From Diploptera punctata (lineage: Eukaryota; Arthropoda; Insecta; Blattodea; Blaberidae): 64,000 bases of DNA. How positions within the stretch are numbered: the stretch's first letter is position 1; each line of letters begins with the position of its first letter. A program made the position numbers and the translations under genes. Location of the stretch: the NCBI GenBank assembly GCA_030220185.1, contig JASPKZ010007539.1:558001-622000 (forward strand). Direction: 5' to 3'. The notes under the pieces are model-generated. The model saw only the letters and a program-made list of their open reading frames with translations, had not been told where the DNA came from and made no database searches. This document shows, in pieces, positions 45,365 to 57,147 of the stretch.

Positions 45365-45845
45365 TTTTATTTTAATATACTATATATATTTATTTATTTA
45401 TTGCATTGAGAGTAGCTTTTTATATCTTGGATTTTTTTTTAATTTTCAGGCCATTGTGAATTTCACTATGGAATTCATAAACATCGTTACAGGCTGGCCT
45501 GGATCTGCACACGACAGTCGTATGTTCAAAAGTAGCATGATCTGTGGCCAATTTGAAGAAGGAGAAGTGTCTGGCATTCTCCTGGGAGACAGTGGGTATG
45601 CGTGCCATCATTTTTAATGACACCTCTCCTCAACCCACAAACACGAGCTGATTTCAATTATAACTCAAACTTGAAACGACGACGACTGTTATAGTTGCAA
45701 CAACTGTGTTACACAATATAGCGAGGAGGGCAAACGATGCTGAAATAGAGGATCTGCCACCAATAATGCTATTCCAGTTGTGAATGATGTTTATGATTTG
45801 CCAAATGGATTGACAGCCAGAAGGGCTCTAATAGATGCCCACTTT

Positions 45846-46105
45846 TAATAATAAGTAAGGTGAATACCGAGTCATCCTTCCTCATAACTGGTGTTCTATT
45901 TGAAGTAGTTTTGATATTTCACGTATACCATCGTCAGCTTTTCCAGACTGTTGAAATTTAAGTTGTCAGCTCTGGACATCGAGGGAACGACAATGTTAAT
46001 TTCAACATTCTGGAAAAGCTGACGATGGTATACTTTATATACAGACACTAGTTCAAATAGAACACAACAAGTTATGAGGTAGAATAACTCCGGATTTACC
46101 TTATT
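45846..46105. repeat. Palindrome with degenerate hammerhead-like cores
   Basis: The arms share tcataact, tgttctatttgaa and the accatcgtcagcttttcca block. On the plus strand CTGACGA (46019-46025) is followed by T, GGTATA...TATAC and a changed GAAA. On the minus strand a second CTGACGA lies at 45931-45937. In the inverted paralogue (60825-60849, minus) stem II is perfect (GGTATA/TATACC) but GAAA reads AAAA, followed by self-complementary ACTAGT. Confidence 0.6.
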
Positions 46106-46576
46106 TGTTATTAAGAAGGACCTAATAGAGTTACTTACTTCCCATTGTATTTTTACTTGTAATTTTAGGATTGTGATTGGACAAAATTATATGAACACTT
46201 TCTTTTCACTACACTATCATGTATTGTGCATTTTTTTTTGTCTTCTATACTTCCTCTGCTGTAAGGCTGTGAACATATTTGTGTTGTATTTATAGACCAT
46301 TATGTGTTAAAAATGCAGATTTCCTCATCTAAATTGTTGGTGCATCTGTAACACTATATCATTTTGTCTAATCTTAAATTTTATTTGTTCTAATATGTAA
46401 TTTAAATAGGGCCCTATTCCATGTGACATATCAGCTATGAACTTTGTAATTGTCCTTTAAGTCACTAACGCTATCATTTATTGGATAACGTAAGTTAAAA
46501 TGCATGCACATTTATTCACATTTCTGGTATAGCCAATTGTGAACATGTTTTATTTAATTCAGTTTGTTTGTTTTAT

Positions 46577-46925
46577 GTCCTGCACCATAGCTGAATGGTT
46601 AAGGCAAGATGCTTTGTCAGAGAGTTACCGGACTTGCGCTGGTTCGGGTCTCCATGGGGGAAAACATTTTTTCTTGTGATTTTGGCCAGTATTGGGCCAT
46701 TGCTCACTCAGCATCATGAGGCATTTGGGTAGCTACAATAAGTAGCGGCTCCAAGTTCAGAAAATCAGCTATAATGACTGGGGGACCTGACATGCTGACC
46801 ACATATCAATCCTACACTGGGTGAATGATCTTCTATCTCTGTGATCAACTCATGTGGAAGTGAGTCCAACAGCCAGCTAGTAGGCCAAGAGCCTTCTAGG
46901 CCTTTCAAGCCATGGGTTTTTTTTA
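46577..46925 (+). mobile_element. tRNA-derived SINE, family S2
   Basis: A box TAGCTGAATGG at about 46588 and B box GGTTCGGGTCTCC at 46641-46653, spaced as in a tRNA with a long variable arm (Ser/Leu type). A roughly 260-bp body with gagccttctaggcctttcaa follows, and the tail is tttttttattattttat. The inverted paralogue 59930-60285 carries the same SINE, so it inserted before that duplication. Confidence 0.8.
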
Positions 46926-46998
46926 TTATTTTATATTCCGTTAAGTGAGTCAAATAAGTTATTACATGTTACCTCATAAAACTCCGTGATCTTCACAG

Positions 46999-47101
46999 GA
47001 CTGGTTTCTGAAGCTATTGCTTGTATCATCAGCCAAGATTCCATTAACTCTATAGTCTGAGTTCTGGTTGACGATAGAGGAAATAACTTCAGAAACCGGT
47101 C
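46999..47101. ncRNA. Paired degenerate hammerhead-like cores in a palindrome
   Basis: Within the palindrome of about 46944-47151, the minus strand has CTGATGA (47026-47032), a short AAGC/GCTT hairpin, GAAAC and CAGTC, where stem III has lost self-complementarity. The plus strand has TTGACGA (C3 to T), a weak hairpin, GAAA and CCGGTC with a perfect ACCGGT. Each strand is one change away from a full core. The paralogue at about 59740-59900 keeps the same pattern. Confidence 0.5.
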
Positions 47102-47301
47102 CTGTGAGAATCACCCAGTTTTATGAGGTGAGATGTAATAATTTGACTTACTTAATTTATTTGCCTGATAATGTAAATTCCCATCATAAAATTTCATTAA
47201 AGTAATTTAGATTTGATTAAGTAGGTAGATCCTTGGCAAGCTTTATTGTTTTGTTATCTTGTTTTCCGTAAGTTGGGTATGGAAACTTAAAAGCCTTATG
47301 A

Positions 47302-47603
47302 TCCATCCATCCATAGTAATTCTGCCCAAGGGTAGGTATTTCACTGCAATCATAGCATTTTCATGCTATGATTTGCTAGGTAATTATAGGTGTGGTAGCT
47401 TCCCGTTGCTTTCTTTCCACATCGGTGAAGGATGATGATGATGACCGGATGATATTTGGGGACTGTTGGTCCCTAAGCTTCCTGACATTTGTCTTACAGG
47501 TGAGGAAAACCCCAAAAAAACCTCTCCCAGGAGCTTGTCCCGACCAGGAATTGGACCCACTGCATGACAAGGCAGCACGCTACCTCGAGACCACAGTGGT
47601 GGA
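47302..47603 (-). mobile_element. tRNA-derived SINE, family S1
   Basis: Same structure as 22110-22414: ccatccat tail on the plus-strand left, the body with ttacaggtgaggaaaa, a degenerate B box (gaccaggaattggaccc) and the head CCACTGTGGTCTCGAGG on the minus strand. Head bases are fuller here (agcacgctacctcgagacc), giving a better A-box region. No clean target duplication. Confidence 0.8.
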
Positions 47604-48618
47604 CACGATGAGGTATTATATTCTAAAAAATGTGTAAATAGTAATGTTTCACAATAATATATAAGGTATTAGTGTTACAAATTTGTGTGTTTATGTACAT
47701 TGATAGCTGTGTAATGTTCATGTATGTAAATCCATATTGATTCTTGTATATAATTGTTATGAGTAATTATGAATGCTGATAATAATAAAAAGCAATGTTT
47801 TCAAATGAAACATATTTTGTATTTATTTCAGGTGTCATACATATTAATTCCACAATAAAATATAAGTATGGACTATTCTTTAATTTCATTTTCCTGCATT
47901 GTCCAAGTACTAGAATTCACTTCTGTTTCTTTTATCATGACATACAAAACTCATGTCCACCAAAAACAGATGTTTATTTCCAATATGCAGTTCCCTAAGA
48001 TTCATCCAAATATCCTCCCATCTAAACCTTCCTAATGGTATTTTCTCAATAAAATAAATACATTTGTCGCTATAAGTTTTATAAGTTTGTTATGGGTTGA
48101 TCATGTAGATTGAATAGACAGTAGAAGAAATTTTTACTGGATTAAGTTCGTTGAGGGTTTTAGTGAATGTGCCATTTATCTTATGTATTTCATAAAGCCC
48201 TAGAGCTTGCAATATAAGTAGTAAAACCAATCAGCTATTCAAGGGGACATATTTGAAAAAAATCATGTTGACGTGAGGATGAGGTAAAACAGTAAACTGA
48301 AATGAAGTTTCATGCAATGACCACATATTTTAAAGATGGTTGTTTATATAAATGCCCTTATAGGACTGTAGGGCAAAGTAAGCTGGCATATATATAATAC
48401 ATATAATGTCCCATTTTTGGTTTTGATATAAATTTTAGAATAACACTGATAGAGTATCAAAGTTTATAAATTATGACTATAGTCTTGTATCAGGAGAAGC
48501 ATTAATGACCATAAGAAGAAGAGACATTACTAATAATTTACATAACATGGTGATGAAAGATTTGTGGTGAATTACAGCAATAATTAATACATAGTTACTT
48601 AACAGTGTTTCTATAAAC

Positions 48619-48996
48619 GGAAAAACTGCACTGAAACTAGCGTGGAATATTTTCAAAATCCAATAGAACAACAGTGCGCATGTGACAGGTTTTATAGAGC
48701 CAGCGATAACCCACAATCTAACGACATATCAATTATCATCCTCGATTACCTTCCGTCGCTATGAAATTTAAATTACTAATATTTGAAATATTAAGAGAAA
48801 ATAGCATCATAATATTGTCTAACAGTGTCATAATATTGTGATTTGCATATTTAAATAAATACTTCAAAATTGTCTAATAATGTTATAAAAATTGTTTGAA
48901 AAAGTTTAAAGCATTAAATAATGTTACTTAATACAGAAGAAGAGTTTACAACAATATAAATGAAAAATCAAGCGCTAGTAGAAGTGCAGTTGAGCC
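48619..48996 (+). mobile_element. hAT-like miniature element, copy 3, with an empty-site paralogue
   Basis: Ends as in copies 1 and 2; an internal deletion makes it shorter. Flanks are CTATAAAC (48611-48618) and CTATACCA (48997-49004). The inverted paralogue near 55790-55815 reads, on the minus strand, gtgtttctataaatcatgg with no element: an empty site at the same position. Confidence 0.8.
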
Positions 48997-49402
48997 CTAT
49001 ACCATATGTATATTTTTTACCATAATCTCTACTTTTAGGTTAGGCAGACCTATAGTATTACGTGTTATGCATATGTGTATCTATTATAAAAGAAGGAAAA
49101 TAAAATGCACCATCAAAAATGGATTAATAACATTGTATTTATTTGATGTACTTACATAACATGGTGATGGTAATTTCTTACCATGTTCTTAAAATATTAT
49201 CTTCATAGTGTAATTTTGATAATGGTTTTCTGTTAACAATTACAACAATAAATTAATACATAGTTACCTATCAATGATTTTATAAACCATAATAATAAAT
49301 TGTTATTTTGCTACAATCTCGACTTTTAAGGTTAGGCCTACAAAATTATTAGGACCTATAGTATTACCTGTTATGCATAAAGGTATACCTATTATCCATA
49401 AA

Positions 49403-49720
49403 GTAAAGTAAAGTAAAGTAAAGTAAAGTGATCCCACAACAGACCCGGAGGCCCTTGGGGTAGTAGGAGGTTAAGGCTCCCACTTTTACTAGACAATCGG
49501 CACTTTATGTCAGCCGGGTTGTCAGCCCTGCGTGACGGCCGCCTTTACCCCCAGAACAAGCGTCTGGTACTCATTTACGTTAGAGGCTGAGTCGACCCCA
49601 GGGCCATGGTCCGCCAGAGGGTTTGGGTCAGTTTAAAAATCCTGACCCCAAAGGGACTTGAACCCTCGACCCTCTGGCTTGTAGCTCAGTGCCTTAACCA
49701 CTACGCTACGGCGTGCCCCC
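49403..49720 (-). mobile_element. tRNA-derived SINE, family S3, with 12-bp duplication
   Basis: ATTATCCATAAA at 49391-49402 and 49721-49732 flanks it. On the minus strand the head GCACGCCGTAGCGTAGTGG includes the A box TAGCGTAGTGGTTAAGGC, and the B box GGGTTCAAGTCCC is at 49653-49667. The tail is a CTTTA repeat (taaagtaaag on the plus strand). It is GC-rich compared with its surroundings and looks young. The inverted paralogue near 55.37-55.40 kb lacks it. Confidence 0.9.
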
Positions 49721-50418
49721 ATTATCCATAAAATAAAATAGACCATCTCAAATGGATTACTAATACTGTTTTTAATTTGGTACAAAATAGATCACGTATA
49801 TTATATTAATTTGTTTTGTTGATAACCCGTAACGTACGCTTTTCTCCATCACAATACACATGTATAAAATATAAAAGCTGTGAAATGTTACAATTTGACC
49901 TTTTATACTTTTCTTACTATATTTATCAATAATATAAGCCTATTCAGATAACTAATTTTATAAGGGATAACTGGGCAATTATATATTTTTTTACTTTCAT
50001 TGTTGGACATTTCTATATGTAGGAAATCCTAATTTTGCCATGAATACGTTTTGGTTACACACATATATTTTATGTTTAACCTCAATCAGATTCTATTTCC
50101 TCATTTTTGTAATAAGTTTAATTTATTTTAGGCAAACAATCATATTCCCGTATCCTGTAAATTGCAGACGATTTTTAAAAGACGCCATATTTCACAATAT
50201 CATATAAATTATTTCTCTAAGCATTTTTAAAATCATTGCCAACATGCTCATTTTTCCATCTGGCCTCCATCTCGCCTGAGATCATAGAGAACCGAACCCT
50301 GAGATAGAGACGAGATGGTTTCATGAATACCATCTCCGACTCTCGTGCTCAGACTCAACTTACGGAAGTGAGAGAGATGGGGGAGAGGAGAGTATGGTTC
50401 TGAATACCGGCCTAAATA

Positions 50419-50566
50419 TGGTTTGAAATTATTTTCAAACGGTGGCAACGTTGGAAGAACATGGAAAGTAGCAAGTAAGTAATGTATCCACAATCATGTT
50501 TTACGTAAATATATAACTATAAAATATTGTAAGGAAAGCTTGAAGATGGTTGCAAAATGTTTAAGG
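50419..50566 (+). repeat. Dispersed repeat fragment
   Basis: ggtggcaacgttgga...ttttacgtaaatatataa matches 35.99-36.04 plus 37.47-37.52 kb and 35.2-35.35 kb. It separates two Harbinger copies. Confidence 0.6.
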
Positions 50567-52667
50567 CCGGTTTGGAAAGTGTAAATTTAATAAAAACATG
50601 AAAAAATTAAAATATGGTCATATTTTATTTGTTATTTATGCAAAAATCTATGTTATGTTATGGGATAAATGGTATGAGGTAGTAATCTAAAACAATATTA
50701 ACACAATACATTTTCAAAATGTTTCTCACTGATATTGGTCTACAAAATCTCCTACTTGGCACAAATTATTTAGGTAAAAGCATCATAAATCAAGTATTCA
50801 CCTAAAATGGTTCACAGATGCTGCTTGGAGGTCTGCTTTTATGTGCTATATATTTAAGACAGTGCAACCAATGGCTTTATTTCAATTTTCTTACAACACT
50901 GATCAAGGCAACTTAAGCCATGGATCACATGTCGTAGATTTACAACACGTAGAAGAACCTGAATTCTAAAAAAAATTAGTTGGACCTTTCATTATCAGTT
51001 TTGAATTACAACTCTAATGATGTCAATTAAAGAGCATAAGAGCCTTCTAGGCCTGTCGCGCTTGGAGAGAAGGAGTGAAATAAAATAATAATAATAATAA
51101 TAATAATAACACACAAAATACTTGCTTAACTAGTTTTTGTACATACCTGACAGTTGAAGGAGAATACGCCCAAGCTATTTCTGAAGATTTCAGGATATTC
51201 TCCTCCAGGATTCCTTATATGCGTGCCATCGACGAATCCAGCTACACCACGGAAACAAGCAATTCTATGAAATTCATAATGGAGATGACGAACCTCATCT
51301 CCATTAGGGAATGTTATAAATTGTAGTTTCAATTCTGCAATAGAGGTGGATACTTTTCTGATGACAGGTGACACAGTACTTTGGCTGATGCCAGGGAGGT
51401 CTGCCACTACAAGCTGCATACTTCCTGTGAACAGAATTAATAAACAAATTGAATAAATTCACAATTGGTATGACACAATATTTATGCCATAATAAATTTA
51501 ATATTTGTCTGGCCACACCTTGATTAAGTATTTGTTCCTGAATCGAGGAATTTTAGCATAAAATTAAATGAAGCATTATCAGATAATCTTTCATGCGAAT
51601 AATTTAAAGAGTGAAGCAAATTATGGGTAAACTTTAGTATTTGACTCTCATCTATTCAATGAATAAGTTCTACAGAATCGCACTGCACATGCACGAATGT
51701 TAATGTAACCTTCACCAGGTGGCAGGATATAAATGTGAAATCGAAATAACCAACCTTCTTAATAAATTCCCAAACAGTTTATGAGAAACTGACATACACC
51801 AATTACACTCTTCCTAACCTAACAAAATAAATTGCTTGCATATTATTCAAGAAACTATAAACTAATCATACGTATACTAACTTGTCCCAACAAAAACACT
51901 CGAAATGAAACTAATTTCTTGAAATTAAATAATAATAATGTTAAGTATTAAAAAATTAATAGAAATATTGTTTTATTAATTTCTACTACAGTAGTTTGAA
52001 TGAAGATGTTTCATTATTTGCATTTTTATTATATAATATATATACATACTCATATATATCGTACTATTGAATTACTAATTATTATCCAATTTTGTTCGTT
52101 ATGTGACCGGAGTTAATAAAAATTTCACTTTTTTGCCTGTAATATACAAACAAAAAAAACGTTCATGTTAATGATTATACTCGAGAGTGATATTTTATTT
52201 CTCTACATGAATTATTTGTAATCGGTTTATATAGTATTTCCATACACGTTTGTATTAAACAACACTAGATTTTAAGAAAATTCTCACAATGCATATTGAA
52301 GAAGTTAGAATATAATGAATCATACAGCATATATTACATGACTTACCTGTATATCGGGGAATATTCTGAAAGTACAGGCTGCGACGGCGATTCGCTTGAT
52401 CCCGTACATTTTGTTCAATTTCCACATCGTCTATTAATTTCTGTGCCTCCAAACCCGAAAGATTATTCACTTTTGGAATTCCGCCATTTTTACTGAGGTG
52501 GAGAACAAAGGGAAAGACGGGAATAATGCCAACTTACGATCTGACAGATAAAAGTGAGTAAGGCTTGGCCAAAACTTGAGACGAGAGACGAGAGTTGGTT
52601 GAATGAGCACACTCTTTACGTCATAGAAAGGCGGAGACACTCACTCCGTGAGGAGAGTTGGTTTCAA
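50567..52667 (-). mobile_element. Short Harbinger copy, reverse orientation
   Basis: It is the inverted counterpart of 41990-44115, from the left terminus (cttgaaaccaactctcc at 52650-52667, first bases lost at the junction with a TIR element) to GGCCGGTTTGGAAAG at 50567, preceded by TTTAA. It keeps transposase exon 1 and the central exon but not the last exon. Confidence 0.75.
51146..52470 (-). pseudogene. HARBI1-like transposase, first exons only
   Basis: Exon 1 (about 52470 to 52348) is in better frame than in the 42-kb copy: LEAQKLIDDVEIEQNVRDQA then YFQNIPRYTG before a GTAAGT donor. The upstream ATG (MAEFQK) is again out of frame with the rest. The central exon (51422-51146) reads MQLVVADLPGISQSTVS, GFVDGTHIRNPGGEYPE and FSFNCQ, with the first catalytic Asp and a one-codon deletion relative to the other copy (IKI). 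The DSGY exon is absent, so it cannot encode a transposase. Confidence 0.8.
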
Positions 52668-54646
52668 GCTACGGTTTATTATACAGCGTGTCGCGCCCGA
52701 CGTGACGCAATCTCGAGTTACGCTCTGCGTGATACTGGTTTAGCATGGAGCGCATACGGTACAGCGCTTATGTGTATGGAATTGTCGCCAGATGGGACAA
52801 CATATATGGGAAATCAAAATGACCAACGTTCATAATAAATTTCCAAATATGTTTACAAAAATTAATGTATACAAACCTGTCCCTGCATAACCTAATGAAA
52901 TAAATTACATACATACTATTTAATAAACTATAAACTAATCTGATGTACACTAAACTGACCCATCGGAACCTAAGGAAATGAAATGATTGAACATTTATTA
53001 CTTAAAATATGGTTTGGAATTAAATGCAAATGTTGGTCATTCACACATATGTCCTGCCATCTGGTGGATTTAATTTTATAAGAGTTCATGTATGCCAACT
53101 TCAATTCTAATAACGAACTTTGAAAATAAATTGAGAGGAAAGTCATAATTTGCGTACATAGATAAACATATTAAAATTCTTTATAAATAAAAGTTGCAAG
53201 TATCGCTGCAAAACGTTTAAAATAGTACGAAATATTAGTAAAGACAGAAAAAGTACCTAGAACAGCATCATATGAATGTTGTATGGAAAATTATACAATA
53301 AATAATTCTTTACATCTTAATTACGTACTAATTGAAGTCATACATTGTACTATGTTTCTGAGAATAAAAATATCTATCAAAAGTATTAAAATTCCAACTT
53401 AAGCTTTAATTTCATTTAGATATGTTTCCACCCATTTTAGTTTTATTTATTTGTTTCCTCTCAATTTTCGCGGCATATTATTTTCTTCTAAAATCAGGAC
53501 CTTAAAAATTACTATCTGTAGGCCTGAATAGTGGGAAAAAAATCTTTCGTTTGTTCCGGCCTCCAAACTATGTACAACATAAATAAACGATAAAAAGTTT
53601 TTTTTAAATTCTGAGGACCAATTTTATTAATAGAGTAATAATATTCTTTCCTTGGTTATCTCTAGGCTCGGCAGTTGACGCTTGGAAATCTTGTTCACAG
53701 TCACACGCTTGCTCTATATAACAGTCTTGCGCTAAGCTACCCCTCTACTTAGCGTTCCAACCATCACTTTAATAATCAATTTCTTCATCAATCGCGGCCA
53801 CAATGTCTTCACTGCACAGTGAATTGAAATTAGAAATAGTTTTCCTAAGACCTGAATTTTTGTTTTCGTTAACAATGGTTACAGATGAACCGATAGAGGT
53901 TTTCAAAAAAGGGTTCGGTACACAAAGAAAATACCGTTAAGAAATTTACGAAAACGTACAAAGCAAGCCTCGTTGCCACATTTAATGCATTCCACAGATA
54001 CCAAACTATGACAAAAATAATAAAATTTTCCAAGAAAATAAATACAAGTAGAAATACAGCCCTGTTACAGTCTACTACGCTTTGGTACGTTATGCGGGGC
54101 CAGGGATTACAATAATCCCTGATGCGGGGCAGCCACAAAGCACATTCAGTACGTTTTACTACGCTATACGGGGCAAAGGGTTAAATATACATATACAGTA
54201 GTTGATGAAAATACCAAATTTTAGAATACTTAAGATTTTCGCCTGAGCAGTTTTATCAGGATTTGAATTTAATAGAAGACGAAATTTATGTACATCCATA
54301 ATATCCCCAAGATACAATACAATATTTACAACTTTTATTTATCTCTTGACTAAGTTCAAGCCACAATAACTCTTTTTCTGTACATCTCTGTACTCCTACA
54401 TGCTCATATTGTATAGAAATCGATGATTTGCAACAAACTTTCATCGTGAAAATTGGAAAGTTATAAAACAAGTATTTCCGACATTTTGTCATAAAATCTT
54501 AGTTTGTTTTTATGAATAATACCAATGAGTACGGGTAATATCTTGTATATTCTTTGTTTGGGATTCAAGTAATTCCAAAACACGACGCGACATGTCAGCG
54601 CAAAATTTTTCGCGCCAGCAATTTACACCCCAGATAAACCATAGCA
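52668..54646 (+). mobile_element. TWA-family TIR element, copy E, interrupted
   Basis: It starts GCTACGGTTTATTATACAG (first T lost) and ends GATAAACCATAGCA. Flanks (caa and tcg) do not form a duplication, so one side has been rearranged. The 53321-54180 insertion accounts for the extra length. Confidence 0.7.
53321..54180. mobile_element. piggyBac-like element fragment at TTAA
   Basis: TTAA flanks both sides (53317-53320, 54181-54184) and uninterrupted relatives read ttcttaaataaac there. The right end, inverted, is CCCTTTGCCCCGTATAGCG, a typical piggyBac terminus, with an inner diverged repeat (ctacgctttggtacgttatgcggggc). The left end (TTACGTACTAATTG) does not match, so the element is incomplete. 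No transposase motif is seen. Confidence 0.6.
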
Positions 54647-54989
54647 TCGGTGTACGTAAAATTAGTTTATAGTTCATTAAATAGTACGCATGTAAATTGT
54701 TTTGTTACGTTAGGAAATGGGAAGTTGGTTTACGTAAAATTTTTTAAGCATTTGGGAATAAATAATATGCATGTAAATTGTTTTCTTTAGTTAGGAAATG
54801 GCAAGTTAGTTAACGTCCATTTTTTTGCATTTGGAAATTTATTCCCGAAGTTGCTGACGCCGACTGCAGAGCCATCTCCCGGAGGCTATATTAACCATTA
54901 CAGCAACTCCCACAACAGGTGCATGCGCACTGCGATTCTGTGGAAGAATTCGTCTGAGACATATAACCGACTTTTTCCAGAGTTATTAG
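54647..54989 (+). repeat. Dispersed repeat fragment
   Basis: gttttgttacgttaggaaatgg, gcatttgggaataaa and ctgcgattctgtgga recur inverted at 35.68-36.0 kb. No gene is seen. Confidence 0.55.
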
Positions 54990-56848
54990 AAAAACGAGGA
55001 TATAGAATCTGATTGAGGTTATACATAAAATATATGTGTGTAAACAAAACGTATTCATGGTAGATTAGGAATTCCTACATATAGAAATGTCCAGCAATGA
55101 AAGTAAAAAATATATAATTGTCCAGTTATCCCTTATAAAATTAATTATCTGAATAAGCTTATTATTGATAAATATCGTAAGAAAAGTATAAAAGGTCAAA
55201 TTGTAACATTCCACAGCTTTTATATTTTATACATGTGTAATTGTGATGGAGAAATCCGTACGTTATGGGATATCAACAAACCAAGTTAATATAATATACG
55301 TGATCTATTTTATATCAAATTAAAAACAAATTACCTTCTATTAGTAATCCATTTGAGATGGTATATTTTATTTTATTATGTTATCTTTATTGATAATAGG
55401 TATACCTTTATGCATAACAGGTAATACTATGGGTCCTAATAAATGTAGGCCTAACCTAAAAGTTGAGATCATGGCAAAATAATAATTTATTATTATGGTT
55501 TATAAAATCATTGATAGGTAACTATGTTTTAATTTATTGTTGTAAATTGTTAACAGAAAACCACAATCAAAATTACACTATGAAGATAATATTTTAAGAA
55601 CATGGTAACAAATTTTCATCACCACGTTATGTAAATAAATAAATACAAAGTTATTAATCCATTTGAGATGGTGGATTTTATTTTCCTTCTTTGATAATAG
55701 ATACACATATATGCATAACATGTAATACTATAGGTCCTAACAATGGTACGCCTAACCTAAAAGTTGTGATTATGGTAAAAAATATACATACCATGATTTA
55801 TAGAAACACCGTTAAGTAATTACATATTAATTTATTGCTGTAATTGGTAACAAATCTTTCATCACCATGTTATGTAAATTATTAGTATCGTCTCTTCTCC
55901 TTATGGTCATTAATGCATCTCCTGATACAAGACTATAGTCATAATTCACAATATTTATAAACTTTGATACTCTATCAGTGTTATTCTGAAATTTATATCA
56001 AAACCAAAAATGGGACATTATATATATATATATATATATATATGCCTAGTTACTTTGCCCTACAGTCCTATAATGGCATTTAAACAAACAACCAACTTTA
56101 AAATATGTGGTCATTGCATGAAACTTCATTTCAGTTTACTGTTTTACCTCATCCTCTCATCGTCAACATGATTTTTTCAAATATGTCCCCTTGAATATCT
56201 GATTGGTTTTACTACTTATAGTGCAAGCTCTAGGGCTTTATGAAATACCCAAGATAAATGGCACATTCACTAAAGCCTTCCAATGAACCTTTTCCTCAAC
56301 GAACTTAATCCAGTAAAAATTTCTTCTACTGTCTATTCAATCTACATGATCAACCCATAACAATCTTATAAAACTTATAGCGACAAATGTATTTATTTTT
56401 ATTGAGAAAATACAATTAGGAAGGTTTAGATGGGAGGATATTTGGATGAATCTTAGGGAACTGCATATTGGAAATAAACATCTGTTTTTGGTGGACATGA
56501 GCTTTCTATGTCATGATAAAATAAACAGAAGTAAATTCTAATACTCGGACAATGCAGGAAAATGAAATTAAAGAACAGTCCATACTCATATTTTATTGTG
56601 GAATTAATATGTATGACACCTGAAATAAATACAAAATATGTTTCATTTGAAAATATTGCTTTTTATTATTATCAGCATTCATAAATTACTCATAACAATT
56701 ATATACAAGAATCAATATGGATTTACATACATGAACATTACACAGCTATCAATGTACATAAACACACAAATTTGTAACACTAATATCTTATATATTATTG
56801 TGGAACATTACTATTTACACGTTTTATAGAATATAATACCTCATCTTG

Positions 56849-57072
56849 TCCACCACTGTGGTCTCGAGGCAGAGTGCTGCCTTATCATGCAGCGGATCCA
56901 ATTCCTGGTTGGGACAAGCTCCTCATCATCATCATTATCATCCTTCACCGGTTGGAAAGCAACAGGAAGCTACCACATCTATAATTACCTAGCAAAGCTG
57001 CAAAGCGTAACATGAAAATGCTATGATTTCAGTGAAATACCTACCCTTGTGCAGAATTACTATGGATGGATC
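56849..57072 (+). mobile_element. tRNA-derived SINE, family S1 (shared insertion)
   Basis: Inverted equivalent of 47302-47603: head tccaccactgtggtctcgaggc, internal deletion of the gtgaggaaa block, tail ending atggatgga. Same position in both paralogues, so the insertion predates the duplication. Confidence 0.75.
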
Positions 57073-57147
57073 ATAAGGCTTTTAAGTTTCCATACCCAAC
57101 TTACGGAAAACAAGATAATAAAAAACAATAAAGCTTGTCAAGGATCT

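Larger units (their letters stand above)
42169..45838 (+). pseudogene. HARBI1-like transposase, split by introns and broken
   Basis: Harbinger transposases cut and paste the element. Exon 1 (42169 to about 42310) encodes LEAQKLIEDVEIEQNVRDQA and ends at ACAG|GTAAGT. A central exon (about 43239-43522, after ttctattcacag) encodes MQLVVADLPGISQSTVS and GFIDGTHIKIRNPGGE, with the first catalytic Asp, and ends GVFSFNCQ|GTATGT. The last exon (from about 45450) encodes NIVTGWPGSAHDSRMF and LLGDSGY with the second Asp, then shifts frame (MTPLLNPQTRADFNYN), loses the tract that should hold the Glu, and ends VATTVLHNIARR...RRALIDAHF at 45838. The exon between 1 and the central one is missing. ATG 42169 meets a stop after six codons. 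Confidence 0.85.
41979..50418 (+). mobile_element. PIF/Harbinger transposon, 8.4 kb, loaded with insertions
   Basis: Left end GGCCGGTATTCTTGAAAGC...CTCTCC and right end (inverted) GGCCGGTATTCAGAACC...CTCTCC give an imperfect inverted terminus. It carries a HARBI1-like transposase pseudogene. The flanking trinucleotides are TTA on the left and TAA on the right, which do not match, so the two ends may not come from a single insertion. Inside are two hAT-like elements, three SINEs and three hammerhead-bearing palindromes. About 54990-60905 is an inverted paralogue of its right half. Confidence 0.75.
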
